A DNA stretch of 64,000 nt from Bacteroidetes bacterium GWA2_40_15 (GTDB lineage: Bacteria; Bacteroidota; Bacteroidia; Bacteroidales; VadinHA17), in assembly GCA_001768195.1 (NCBI GenBank), contig MENI01000021.1, positions 1 to 64,000 of the forward strand, written 5' to 3'. A program made the position numbers and the translations under genes. The notes below the pieces were generated by a model. It was not told where the DNA came from. It saw only the letters and a program-made list of their open reading frames with translations, and made no database searches. The first letter of the stretch is position 1, and every line of letters begins with the position of its first letter. This document shows, one piece after another, positions 52,153 through 60,346 of the stretch.

Positions 52153-53487
52153 ATGAAGAAATCAAGGTGGAAAAAGGTCCTTACTATGCTGGTATTTTTG
52201 TTCTTCAGCTTAACAGGACTAAAGGCTGCAGACGGAACCGTGATTGACACAGGAGCAACGGCCTGGATGTTAACTTCTACTGCACTGGTATTATTAATGA
52301 TTCCCGGTCTCGCAATGTTTTATGGTGGACTGGTTCGCTCTAAAAATGTCCTTGGGACTATTATGCACAGTTATGTGGCGATGGGTATAATAAGTGTTTT
52401 ATGGGTTATTATTGGCTACAGCATGTGTTTCGGAGGAAATATTCTAGGTGGATGGTTCGGATGGAATCCGGATTATTTTTTTCTGAAAGGTATCGACACA
52501 AATGTAATGGAAGCCGGGATCCCTGAATATGTTTTTTCGATGTTTCAGGGGAAATTTGCAATTATCACTCCAGCTCTTATTGCCGGAGCATTTGCTGAAC
52601 GGGTTTCTTTTAAAGCTTATTGTTTCTTCATTGCTCTGTGGAGTATCCTGGTATATAATCCTCTTTGCCACTGGGTTTGGGCTTCTGATGGATTTCTCTT
52701 TAATATGGGTTCAAAAGGGGCTATTGATTTTGCAGGAGGTACTGTTGTTCATATATCTGCCGGAGTCAGCGGCCTGGTTGCTGCACTCTATCTTGGGGCA
52801 CGCCGCGGGTATCCTTACCAGGTAATACGTCCGAATAATCTGGTAATAACCATGCTTGGTGCAGGTTTACTGTGGGTAGGATGGTTTGGATTCAATGCAG
52901 GCAGCAGCATATCATCAGGACTCAGTACTGCCCAGGCGCTTACAGCAACACAGGTTGCAGCAGCTGCAGGGGCACTCTCATGGATTATAATTGAAAGCAG
53001 GCATCAGGGTAAAGCGACTGCACTTGGTTTTGCCAGCGGGATCCTTGCCGGACTTGTGGCTGTCACACCGGCTGCAGGAGTAGTACAGCCATGGGGGGCA
53101 ATGGTCCTTGGAATTATTGCATCCATGTTATGCTACATGGCAATTATGTTGAAGAACAAGCTAGGATACGATGACAGCCTTGATGCCTTCGGGATTCATG
53201 GAATTGGAGGGATTACAGGAGCATTACTTCTGGTTTTCTTTATTCGTCCATCATGGATGAGTGATGCTGCAACATCAGCAGGTGGTTCCTGGACAATACT
53301 GAATCAGCTTGGCATACAAGCTCTTGCTGTTACAATTGCAATTGTTTATGCTGGTCTTGTGACATTTGCATTATTATTTATGCTTGACAGATTCATAAAG
53401 ATTAAATCATCTGAAGATGATGAAATGGCAGGTCTCGACAGATCCTATCATGGGGAGAGAGGATATGGAATGTTAAATCCCAGCTAA
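52153..53487 (+). CDS. amt: Ammonium transporter (Amt/MEP/Rh family)
   Basis: Imports ammonium through a trimeric inner-membrane channel. The N-terminal MKKSRWKKVLTMLVFLFFSL is a cleaved signal, as in E. coli AmtB. Then 11 membrane helices: ATAWMLTSTALVLLMIPGLA starts helix 1, and the Phe gate and twin-His pore appear in DFAGGTVVHISAGVSG (first His) and DAFGIHGIGGITGALL (second His). The signature DSLDAFGIHGIGG is exact. 444 residues is normal. The P-II gene follows after 26 bases, so AmtB-GlnK regulation is expected, in which de-modified GlnK plugs the channel when nitrogen is plentiful. Confidence 0.97.
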   Translation: MKKSRWKKVLTMLVFLFFSLTGLKAADGTVIDTGATAWMLTSTALVLLMIPGLAMFYGGLVRSKNVLGTIMHSYVAMGIISVLWVIIGYSMCFGGNILGGWFGWNPDYFFLKGIDTNVMEAGIPEYVFSMFQGKFAIITPALIAGAFAERVSFKAYCFFIALWSILVYNPLCHWVWASDGFLFNMGSKGAIDFAGGTVVHISAGVSGLVAALYLGARRGYPYQVIRPNNLVITMLGAGLLWVGWFGFNAGSSISSGLSTAQALTATQVAAAAGALSWIIIESRHQGKATALGFASGILAGLVAVTPAAGVVQPWGAMVLGIIASMLCYMAIMLKNKLGYDDSLDAFGIHGIGGITGALLLVFFIRPSWMSDAATSAGGSWTILNQLGIQALAVTIAIVYAGLVTFALLFMLDRFIKIKSSEDDEMAGLDRSYHGERGYGMLNPS

Positions 53488-53513
53488 TAATAATATCAGG
53501 TAAATTACTTAAA

Positions 53514-53858
53514 ATGAAACTAATAACCGCAATAATAAGAGAAGTTCAGCTTGACAGGGTACGTGAAGCGCTTATAGAAGCTGACATAAAAAGAATTACC
53601 GTCAGCCGTGTTTCAGGACATGGCCAGCAGAGGATCGAGGAGATGTACAGAGGTCAGATTATTATACCTGACCTTATACCTAAAATAAAGATTGAGATCG
53701 CTGTAAATGAGGCATTTGTTGATATTACGGTTGACACGATCCTAAAGTCGGCCAGGACAAACGGGAATGGTTCAGTAGGCGATGGCAAGATATTTATAAC
53801 TCCCCTGGAAGAGTGCATCAGAATACGTACCGGAGAAAGAGGAGGTACTGCAATCTGA
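53514..53858 (+). CDS. glnK: P-II family nitrogen regulator
   Basis: Senses 2-oxoglutarate and adenylate charge and controls the adjacent ammonium channel. 114 residues, one P-II fold. The T-loop reads RIEEMYRGQIIIPDLIPK: Tyr45 of the YRG motif is kept but the residue equal to Tyr51 of enteric GlnB/GlnK, the uridylylation site, is Ile50. So regulation by GlnD-type uridylylation is not expected at the usual position, and control is probably by ligands alone. The B- and C-loops (NGNGSVGDGKIFITPLEECI, then RIRTGERGGTAI) are intact. Forms an operon with amt. Confidence 0.95.
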   Translation: MKLITAIIREVQLDRVREALIEADIKRITVSRVSGHGQQRIEEMYRGQIIIPDLIPKIKIEIAVNEAFVDITVDTILKSARTNGNGSVGDGKIFITPLEECIRIRTGERGGTAI

Positions 53859-53896
53859 TTCAGCTATTTCTGCAGAGTATTAAACTAAAAAGGAAA

Positions 53897-54286
53897 TTAA
53901 CAATCGGAAATATTTTCAGTTTTAATAAATTCAATCGGAATATCTATGACTGTGGAGATATATTCTCCACGGTCAAAAATATCCACATCATCTTCTTCAT
54001 AATACCATTTAATGTGGAGTTTCCTCCGCTGTTGAATCAGCTGAGTCATTTTCTTAAGGATAGATGTAAGTACTATTGTATTAAAACTGTTCAGAAATTC
54101 CAAAGCAATTACAACTTCAGTTGAGTCTGCAGGATTAAGGAGGTAAGAATCAATCCATTTCATTACCTGCTCAGGAATTCCTGTTCTGCTTTCATCAATT
54201 GCCCGACCTTTTATTTTTATATTTCCTTTAGGCTCTAAAAGATATTCAGGAGTCTTGTTTGTTGGTAAAATATGAACTTTTTCCAT
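53897..54286 (-). CDS. SiaC-family regulatory phosphoprotein (DUF1987)
   Basis: A 129-residue cytosolic protein (start MEKVHILPTNKTPEYLLEPK). The family (formerly DUF1987) acts as an anti-anti-sigma-like partner controlled by a SiaB kinase and a SiaA-type PP2C phosphatase, with output to a diguanylate cyclase in Pseudomonas. Family features are the helix-strand order and the stretch EQVMKWIDSYLLNPADSTEV, then EFLNSFNTIVLTSILKKMTQ, which carries the serine/threonine candidate phosphosite. No SiaB kinase is adjacent. The SpoIIE phosphatase protein at 39220 is 11 kb away and could be a partner only by speculation. Convergent with glnK, 38 bases away. Confidence 0.8.
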   Translation of the reverse strand: MEKVHILPTNKTPEYLLEPKGNIKIKGRAIDESRTGIPEQVMKWIDSYLLNPADSTEVVIALEFLNSFNTIVLTSILKKMTQLIQQRRKLHIKWYYEEDDVDIFDRGEYISTVIDIPIEFIKTENISDC

Positions 54287-54449
54287 TGTCAATTCTTTAG
54301 ATTATAGTTCCGATCTCTCTGCCCATTAGATGCAATATACTAAAAATCATCCGGATATCTTAAGCAAAATGATACAAAAATTAAATGAATTCAACCGGAA
54401 AACAGTTCCATTGCCTGATTCTGCCTGACTTAGCCTTCCGGAAAGTCTT

Positions 54450-55724
54450 TTATTTGATACGCAATGACCTGATAACCTTATCGACTTCTGTTGCATACCT
54501 TTCAAAAAGAGTGGGATCGTTTGAAGGGAAATAGTAGTGAATGACGACCCGTATTCCATTTTTGTAGAGAGCTGTATAACGAACCCTGATACCAAGGTCA
54601 TAAATACAGTCAAAACCTGTCGCATCTCCAACGGAAAAATTCCGGTTTAATTTTAAATCCTTTATACCAAACCTTGTGAGAGATAATTCGAAAATCTTTG
54701 CGAAATCCTCAGGTTTTTGATCTTCTACCTTGTGGGCATAGATAATGAGAAATGGGCTTGAATCAATTGATGAGCCTATAGAATTAAGTCTGAATCCATT
54801 CCAGTTTTCAGGCACCTTATCCTCTTCGCCAGTGGAGACAGAGGAGCTATACTTACCAGACTTCATCTCTTCATACGGGTCTTGCTGTACTATTTTGCTG
54901 AATGACCAGCTTTTCGGTGCGGTTATTTCAAATCGGAAGGCTTCATTTCTAATGGTCACATGTTCAGACTGTTTTTGCTCTATGGCCGTGAGTGGTTTTT
55001 CATCGTTTTGTGCAATGGTTTTCATACCTCCAATTTCTACGGTTGCATCCTTAATACACCGGACAGAATTGCCAGCCTGCATTTCGGCATAGCTCCTGAT
55101 TATATTGGAACCATTAAAGTTAATATTCCTGGTCCAGAGATATTTTTCATTGTCAACAGTGGAACTCCACCAGAAAGCATAGGATTTATTGTACCAGTTT
55201 GAACCATTGTCTGATATTGAACCTCCTGCACGGGCTGTGAAACCAGTTTCGTTAGTGGCGCCATTATTTGGTTCATTCCAGTTTGCCGTACCAGTCTCTT
55301 TAAGTTTGCCTCCTGCGTCGACTTCTCCCCCCAGATATGTTATAAGAATTGTCCAGTCCTGATCTGACGGGACATGCCAGCCGTCAGGACACAAGTTGTC
55401 TTTAATTACAGTAAACCCATTATAAAACGCTCCATAACGGTCCTTATATACCGATGCTGAGTCATAGAGCCAGCAGTATGCCGGAGTTGTTGATGCTGCA
55501 ACTGTATGGTCGGCCCATTCATTGGCATCCGCTTTAGCAAGAGGGATCTCTGTACCATCATTGAATTTTGTGGCTTTAAGGTTTTCAGCCATCCATATCT
55601 GGGTGCCTATAGTTACTGTTTTATAAATATTGCCATCAATGTCTTCAACTGTTTGTGCCTGAACTTCTGCCAGGCAAAAGCCAAACAGGAACAGTGCACT
55701 TAACTTAATTTTCCCGGATTCCAT
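54450..55724 (-). CDS. Exported FISUMP-domain protein with PsbP-like C-terminal part
   Basis: A 424-residue protein with a signal peptide (MESGKIKLSALFLFGFCLAE, cleavage near VQAQ). Residues 25-235 form a FISUMP (Fibrobacter succinogenes major paralogous) domain: DIDGNIYKTVTIGTQIWMAE at the start, WHVPSDQDWTILITYLGGEV in the middle and MQAGNSVRCIKD at the end. Residues 260-424 form a second domain (ITAPKSWSFSKIVQQDPYEE to DKVIRSLRIK) typical of PsbP-like or DUF1795-type membrane-associated folds. Such lipid- or surface-exposed proteins are plentiful in Bacteroidota and Fibrobacteres; function unknown. It is the last of three same-strand exported-protein genes. Confidence 0.85.
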   Translation of the reverse strand: MESGKIKLSALFLFGFCLAEVQAQTVEDIDGNIYKTVTIGTQIWMAENLKATKFNDGTEIPLAKADANEWADHTVAASTTPAYCWLYDSASVYKDRYGAFYNGFTVIKDNLCPDGWHVPSDQDWTILITYLGGEVDAGGKLKETGTANWNEPNNGATNETGFTARAGGSISDNGSNWYNKSYAFWWSSTVDNEKYLWTRNINFNGSNIIRSYAEMQAGNSVRCIKDATVEIGGMKTIAQNDEKPLTAIEQKQSEHVTIRNEAFRFEITAPKSWSFSKIVQQDPYEEMKSGKYSSSVSTGEEDKVPENWNGFRLNSIGSSIDSSPFLIIYAHKVEDQKPEDFAKIFELSLTRFGIKDLKLNRNFSVGDATGFDCIYDLGIRVRYTALYKNGIRVVIHYYFPSNDPTLFERYATEVDKVIRSLRIK

Positions 55725-55747
55725 TTTTGTTCTGGTTTAAAATATGG

Positions 55748-56581
55748 TTATTTCTTTACAATTTCCACTCTTCTGTTAAGTGTTCGGCCTTCTTCTGTAT
55801 CGTTTGATGTAACAGGGCAAATGGGACCGGCCCCATCTCCTGTCAGCCGGGAAGCTGAAATCTGATACTTCGACACAAGGTAGTTTTTAACCGATTCCCC
55901 TCTGGATCTGGATAACTTTTGGTTCATTTCATAATCACCAGCATTGTCTGTGTGACCCACAATGTATACACTGACTCCGGGATTTTCTTTCAGAAACGCT
56001 GCAATTGAACTGATTGCTTTTTCCGATTCAGGTTTGATATCGGATTTCCCGGTGTCAAAAAGGATCCCGTATAAGGCTATTTTCCCCTGAGAAGCTATGC
56101 TCCCTTTAATATCCAGAGCACTGACCTCCTGTTTCATGACATCAATTTCTATTGAAAAGATACCATAGTTATCCTGATCTTCACTGTTTGTATTTGCATT
56201 CACAAAAATCCATATTTCTTTGCCATTGTATGTGGTTCTGAAAACGTTTCCATCCGATTCTTTCAGAACTTCACCACCAACTGATTTTATTGCATTTACA
56301 TGGTTCTGAAGGATCTGCAGGCCTGAGACTACCCGTTTATTGTCCTCCTTTTTGCGGAACCAGACTTCACGGTAAATGCCTTCTTTTTTTATTGCCCTTG
56401 CCCCTCTGTCAACCAAAAATTCATAGGAGCCAAATTCAGAATAATTACAATTATCCAGATAAAAGCCATTCATTGGTGTAAAGAGTGGGATCGTTTTTTT
56501 AAGACAATCAGGATTATCCTTCTGGGCAAATAAAGCCAGGGCTAAAAAACCTAAAACTATTGATATAAGCGTTTTTTTCAT
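55748..56581 (-). CDS. OmpA-family protein with a locally duplicated N-terminal domain
   Basis: A 277-residue periplasmic or outer-membrane-linked protein (signal MKKTLISIVLGFLALALFAQ). Residues 165-277 are an OmpA-like peptidoglycan-binding domain: GILFDTGKSDIKPES, VYIVGHTDNAGDYEMNQKLS, SRGESVKNYLVSK. The N-terminal domain (residues 25-155) is shared with the next protein upstream: DCLKKTIPLFTPMNGF, KKEGIYREVWFRKKEDNKR, VNANTNSEDQDNYGIFSIE. This N-terminal part is also found before OmpA in other Bacteroidota proteins. It lies between the FISUMP gene and the DUF1566 gene with short gaps of 23 and 75 bases. Confidence 0.88.
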   Translation of the reverse strand: MKKTLISIVLGFLALALFAQKDNPDCLKKTIPLFTPMNGFYLDNCNYSEFGSYEFLVDRGARAIKKEGIYREVWFRKKEDNKRVVSGLQILQNHVNAIKSVGGEVLKESDGNVFRTTYNGKEIWIFVNANTNSEDQDNYGIFSIEIDVMKQEVSALDIKGSIASQGKIALYGILFDTGKSDIKPESEKAISSIAAFLKENPGVSVYIVGHTDNAGDYEMNQKLSRSRGESVKNYLVSKYQISASRLTGDGAGPICPVTSNDTEEGRTLNRRVEIVKK

Positions 56582-56656
56582 TATGGATTATATTTATAGA
56601 TTGATAGTAAGTAAGTTCTTTTAGTTTTAATAACTATTATTTCATTAAGCCAGGAA

Positions 56657-58141
56657 TTAAAAAGACCTTATAGGGCGAACACGCAACCCAATATTCTTAT
56701 CTCCCGTAACGAGATGGAAGTCAGTATGGTTAAAATTGAAGGCATAAGCTTTATCCCTGTCAGATTCAGTAGAAGTCCACCAAAAGTCGGTACTATTAAA
56801 TCCACCAAGGTTCTGCATGTATAAATTCTTATAGATTAAATACATTTCGTCTGTTGCAGGTAAAACCCAATTATAGTAATTGTTAAGTGTTGAATTGAAA
56901 CATAATCTGGCAGCACAATGGGTCTTATGACATGTAGCCACAATGGTATTAGTATTGGTATAACCGGAATGTCTGTCAATTGGGATTCCGGTATCTCCTG
57001 AAACAAACCCCCCCATACAACCCCATGCTTCAAACGTGCTCTGATCGGTTTCGGAACAAACCAATCCGTGTCCCATGCCATCGTTGTAAAACACCAGGCC
57101 TCCGGCATAAAATGAACCAAATATTTGTCCGGAATTAAAACTTATCTCATTTCCATAAGTTGTATCGTCATCTGTTATCGCATAGGCTCTTACATAATAT
57201 ACAGTACCAGGTGATAAATCAAATAATATTCCATCTCGGGTATTTTTATTATCTGCTGTGGAAGGGTTTGAACTGGTGCTCCAGCAATAACCTCCGCTGA
57301 TCATGGACTTACCGTTAGCAGATGGCGAAAATGTAGCCTTTGCAATGGCAGAAGTGCCTTTAATTTCGCTGATCTCATTAAGAACCACATTTGGCGCATT
57401 TAAGTTTAAAGAGTTGATCTTTATATTTTTAGTGTTCGCAGAGATTGAAACAGTTGATATTTTACCATAATTAATGTCCTCTGTTAAGTATTCAAATTTT
57501 TCTACTGTTGGAGGAATTACAGCACCAGAATCATTTTCTATGTAACTATCATAAGGTAATTCAATTGAACCAGCAGGATTAGCAGCTCCTTCTATTTTAA
57601 CCGAACCATGCTGACTTTGTGTACTTTGGGAACCATTAATATCTGTTGTTTCTACTGTTCCTGTCGTGCCCGGTAAATTGGATTCTTGTTTTGTTGCTTC
57701 ACCTTCGATGGAAATAACACCATAATTATCCTGATCTTCACTGTATATGTTGGCATTCACAAGGATCAAGTATTCTTTACCCTGGTAAACTATTATAAAT
57801 ACATCCCCGTCCGAATCCGGTGCCAATTCTCCTCCTGCCGCTTTGATGGCATCGGTCTGCTGCTTAAGTATCTGTGGACCTGAAATGTGCCGGGAATTGT
57901 CCGGATTCCTTTTATACCAGGTTTCCCGGTATACTCCTTCTTTGTGTACGGACCTGCTGTTTCGGGCAATTGCAAAATCATAGTAAAAGAATTCAGAGAA
58001 TTTACATTTGTCGCTCAGCGAGTAACCTTCAAAGGAAGTGAGAAACGGCAGGACAGCTTCCTTGCAATCCCGGGAATTATCCTGGGCAAATGCATACACG
58101 GAAGTACTGATTATTAAAAGTGAAAAAAGAATTATTTTCAT
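56657..58141 (-). CDS. Exported protein: shared N-terminal domain, Fn3-like domain and DUF1566 (Lcl) domain
   Basis: The start is set at 58141 (MKIILFSLLIISTSVYAFAQ, a signal peptide), 494 residues. Residues 22-155 match the N-terminal domain of the OmpA protein next door (VHKEGVYRETWYKRNPDNSR; VNANIYSEDQDNYGVISIE). A Gly/Ser-rich linker follows, then a fibronectin-III-like region (ISGGYCWSTSSNPSTADNKN; GTVYYVRAYAITDDDTTYGN) and a C-terminal DUF1566 domain (GGLVFYNDGMGHGLVCSETD; WWTSTESDRDKAYAFNF; GLRVRPIRSF), the lectin-like Lcl fold. It heads the three-gene set and shares its first domain with the next gene. Cell-surface attachment or binding is likely; no catalytic motif seen. Confidence 0.85.
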   Translation of the reverse strand: MKIILFSLLIISTSVYAFAQDNSRDCKEAVLPFLTSFEGYSLSDKCKFSEFFYYDFAIARNSRSVHKEGVYRETWYKRNPDNSRHISGPQILKQQTDAIKAAGGELAPDSDGDVFIIVYQGKEYLILVNANIYSEDQDNYGVISIEGEATKQESNLPGTTGTVETTDINGSQSTQSQHGSVKIEGAANPAGSIELPYDSYIENDSGAVIPPTVEKFEYLTEDINYGKISTVSISANTKNIKINSLNLNAPNVVLNEISEIKGTSAIAKATFSPSANGKSMISGGYCWSTSSNPSTADNKNTRDGILFDLSPGTVYYVRAYAITDDDTTYGNEISFNSGQIFGSFYAGGLVFYNDGMGHGLVCSETDQSTFEAWGCMGGFVSGDTGIPIDRHSGYTNTNTIVATCHKTHCAARLCFNSTLNNYYNWVLPATDEMYLIYKNLYMQNLGGFNSTDFWWTSTESDRDKAYAFNFNHTDFHLVTGDKNIGLRVRPIRSF

Positions 58142-58328
58142 AATGATCTGTATTTCAATTAATTTCATACTTATTCAAAGATATTACAAATATTTAATAT
58201 AATGGTTCATTTTATCATCTAAATAACTGGAATTCATGCTGTTAATTAATTAACAATAAAATCAATCCTTAAAACTCATATTATATAGGAATTATGAAAG
58301 AATTCCCCTCTCCACATATCTGTTTTTA

Positions 58329-58360
58329 TTTATCTCTTTTCATTTTTTTATCTATATTTG
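58329..58360 (+). promoter_or_regulatory. Promoter of comM
   Basis: TATATTTG at 58353-58360 is an exact -7 box; TTTA at 58329-58332 is a one-mismatch -33 box with a spacer of 20. Leader about 30 bases. Confidence 0.5.
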
Positions 58361-58394
58361 ATTTGTGTTTCCATAAGTGCTAAAAAATTTTCCT

Positions 58395-59933
58395 ATGTTA
58401 ATCCGGACTTTCACCAGTGCCGTGAACGGTATAGATGCCGTTACAGTTACCATAGAGGTAAATGTTTCCCGCGGCGTTCGTTTCTTTCTTGTAGGATTGC
58501 CCGATGTCGCAGTCAAGGAGAGCCAGCAGAGGATTGAATCGGCCCTTCGTGCTCTTGACCTTCACTGGCCGGGCAAACAGGTTGTGATAAACATGGCACC
58601 GGCTGATATCAGAAAAGAGGGCGCTTCATATGACCTTCCTCTCGCACTTGGAATTCTTGCAGCCGATGAGAAGGTAAGCAGGGCAGAAATTGAGTCGTAT
58701 ATAATAATAGGAGAGCTTTCGCTTGACGGGACCCTGCAGCCGGTCAAAGGAGTTCTCCCGATTGCCATGCGTGCACGGGATGAAGGATTTAAAGGGATTA
58801 TTGTACCGGTAAGAAATGCAAAGGAGGCTGCAGTTGTTGGTGGTCTTGACGTATATGGAATGGTCACACTGGGAGAGGTTGTTGAATTTTTCAACGGTAT
58901 AAAAAAGTTCGATCCTGTTAGGGTAGACCTGGTGGAGATCTTTAATGCTGAAGCAAACAAATATGATATTGATTTCTCTGATGTTCAGGGACAGGAGAAT
59001 GTAAAGCGTGCACTGGAGGTTGCGGCCGCAGGAGGACATAATATAATAATGATTGGTCCCCCGGGAGCAGGTAAAACGATGCTGGCAAAACGTTTGCCCA
59101 CAATAATCCCTCCTCTGACACTTGAGGAGGCTCTTGAAACGACAAAAATCCATTCGGTGGCAGGCAAAATTGATGATCATTGTGCACTGATGACAAGGAG
59201 GCCTTTCCGAAGTCCCCACCATACAATATCCGACGTGGCTCTGGTAGGCGGGGGTACTTTCCCACAGCCCGGGGAAATTTCCCTGGGTCACAACGGCGTT
59301 TTATTCCTCGATGAACTACCCGAGTTTAAACGTACTGTGCTGGAGGTGATGCGCCAGCCACTGGAGGACAGGGTAATAACAATATCACGGGCAAAATCGA
59401 CTGTTGATTACCCTGCAAGCTTTATGCTTGTAGCCAGCATGAATCCATGTCCCTGCGGATTTCATAATCATCCGGAGAAGGAATGCATGTGTTCCCCTGG
59501 AATGGTGCAAAAATACCTGAACAGGATCTCAGGTCCTTTGCTTGACCGGATAGATATCCATATTGAGGTAGTTCCGGTAAACTATGACAAGCTTGCAGAT
59601 GCGGGAAGCACTGAGCACTCATCTTCTGTAAGGGAGAGGGTAGTGAAAGCAAGGAATGTTCAGGCCCGGCGCTTTGAAGCGGTGAAGGGGATCTATTCAA
59701 ATGCCCAGATGACATCATCGATGCAACGTAAGTATTGTCAGCTCGATGAAGCCGGAGGCAGGCTTCTTAAGACGGCAATGGAGCTTAGAGGATTATCCGC
59801 AAGGGCATACGACAGGATACTGAAGGTTGCCAGGACAATTGCCGATCTGGACGAATCTGAGCACATTCTTGCAGAACACATATCAGAAGCGATTAATTAC
59901 CGTAACCTTGATAAGGAGGGTTGGGCCGGCTGA
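58395..59933 (+). CDS. comM: YifB/ComM-family Mg-chelatase-like AAA+ ATPase
   Basis: A hexameric helicase that in naturally competent bacteria speeds branch migration during recombination. The start at 58395 (MLIRTFTSAVNGIDAVTVTI) matches the family start; a GTG 18 bases earlier is less likely. The N-terminal ChlI-like domain covers residues 20-140, the AAA core follows with Walker A GPPGAGKTML from residue 221 and Walker B GVLFLDELPEF, and the zinc-like Cys cluster is MNPCPCGFHNHPEKECMC. The C-terminal lid ends in SRAIDLDESEHI-like IADLDESEHILAEHISEAIN. 512 residues is normal. It stands alone with its own promoter. Confidence 0.94.
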   Translation: MLIRTFTSAVNGIDAVTVTIEVNVSRGVRFFLVGLPDVAVKESQQRIESALRALDLHWPGKQVVINMAPADIRKEGASYDLPLALGILAADEKVSRAEIESYIIIGELSLDGTLQPVKGVLPIAMRARDEGFKGIIVPVRNAKEAAVVGGLDVYGMVTLGEVVEFFNGIKKFDPVRVDLVEIFNAEANKYDIDFSDVQGQENVKRALEVAAAGGHNIIMIGPPGAGKTMLAKRLPTIIPPLTLEEALETTKIHSVAGKIDDHCALMTRRPFRSPHHTISDVALVGGGTFPQPGEISLGHNGVLFLDELPEFKRTVLEVMRQPLEDRVITISRAKSTVDYPASFMLVASMNPCPCGFHNHPEKECMCSPGMVQKYLNRISGPLLDRIDIHIEVVPVNYDKLADAGSTEHSSSVRERVVKARNVQARRFEAVKGIYSNAQMTSSMQRKYCQLDEAGGRLLKTAMELRGLSARAYDRILKVARTIADLDESEHILAEHISEAINYRNLDKEGWAG

Positions 59934-60077
59934 GCTTGGCTCCAATCGAAGAGGCCGATTTTTTTTTGCCGAAAAAATCCGGCAGGGCTGGTTAAACAGA
60001 AAAAGGAGGGGTTAATGAATTTTTTTCATGATTTATCAGGCAAAAGCTGACATTTTTAATAGATAATGTAGAAAATA

Positions 60078-60091
60078 TCAACATATGTTGA
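60078..60091. promoter_or_regulatory. Perfect 14-base palindrome, operator candidate
   Basis: TCAACATATGTTGA is its own reverse complement. It lies 256 bases upstream of the fusion gene. No matching known operator is claimed; its symmetry is the sole basis. Confidence 0.35.
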
Positions 60092-60169
60092 ATAAATAAA
60101 CAATCGAATCAATACGCTTATTTTACAGTGGTTTGAGAGTATAAAAAATATACACTGTATATAAATTCA

Positions 60170-60250
60170 ACACATTGGTGTCGGGATAAGTTCCGGAGAA
60201 TAATGTGTAAATATCATAAAAACAAGGTATTAGGCCTTGTTTTTTTATTT
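60170..60250 (+). ncRNA. Structured leader or small RNA ending in an intrinsic terminator
   Basis: ACACATT (60170-60176) pairs with AATGTGT (60202-60208); inside, CGGGA (60182-60186) pairs with TTCCG (60191-60195) around TAAG. Then AAAAACAAGG (60218-60227) pairs with CCTTGTTTTT (60235-60244) over a seven-base loop, followed by further T residues. A TTTG (60132-60135) upstream could be the -33 box. The layout fits an attenuator, a riboswitch with expression platform, or a small RNA. No known class is recognised. Confidence 0.5.
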
Positions 60251-60346
60251 GGCACCATCCTTGGTAATAAGGAATCTGAGAGAATGATCAGCCAGAATAA
60301 AGAAATGAGGAAAAATCAAAAAAATAAGAATAAATAACATATAGCT

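Larger units (their letters stand above)
59934..60346. other. Long leader region of the redox operon
   Basis: This 413-base gap contains, in order, an A/T-rich stretch with GCCGATTTTTTTTTGCCG and a facing GAAAAAATCCGGC (possible comM terminator near 59955-59990), a 14-base palindrome TCAACATATGTTGA at 60078-60091 (operator candidate), a nested hairpin at 60170-60208 and a terminator-like hairpin at 60218-60244. About 100 bases with no gene or hairpin then lead to the ATG at 60347. Confidence 0.6.

Noticed and set aside
53948-53974. Strong hairpin GTGGAGA-N5-TCTCCAC in the SiaC-like gene
   Set aside because: It is inside conserved coding sequence (the GEYISTVI region) and not at a transcript end, so probably a chance match.
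58626-59291. Long antisense open frame of 221 codons opposite comM
   Set aside because: It is a shadow of the strongly conserved comM coding frame; the translation is Cys/Tyr/His-rich and has no recognisable domain.
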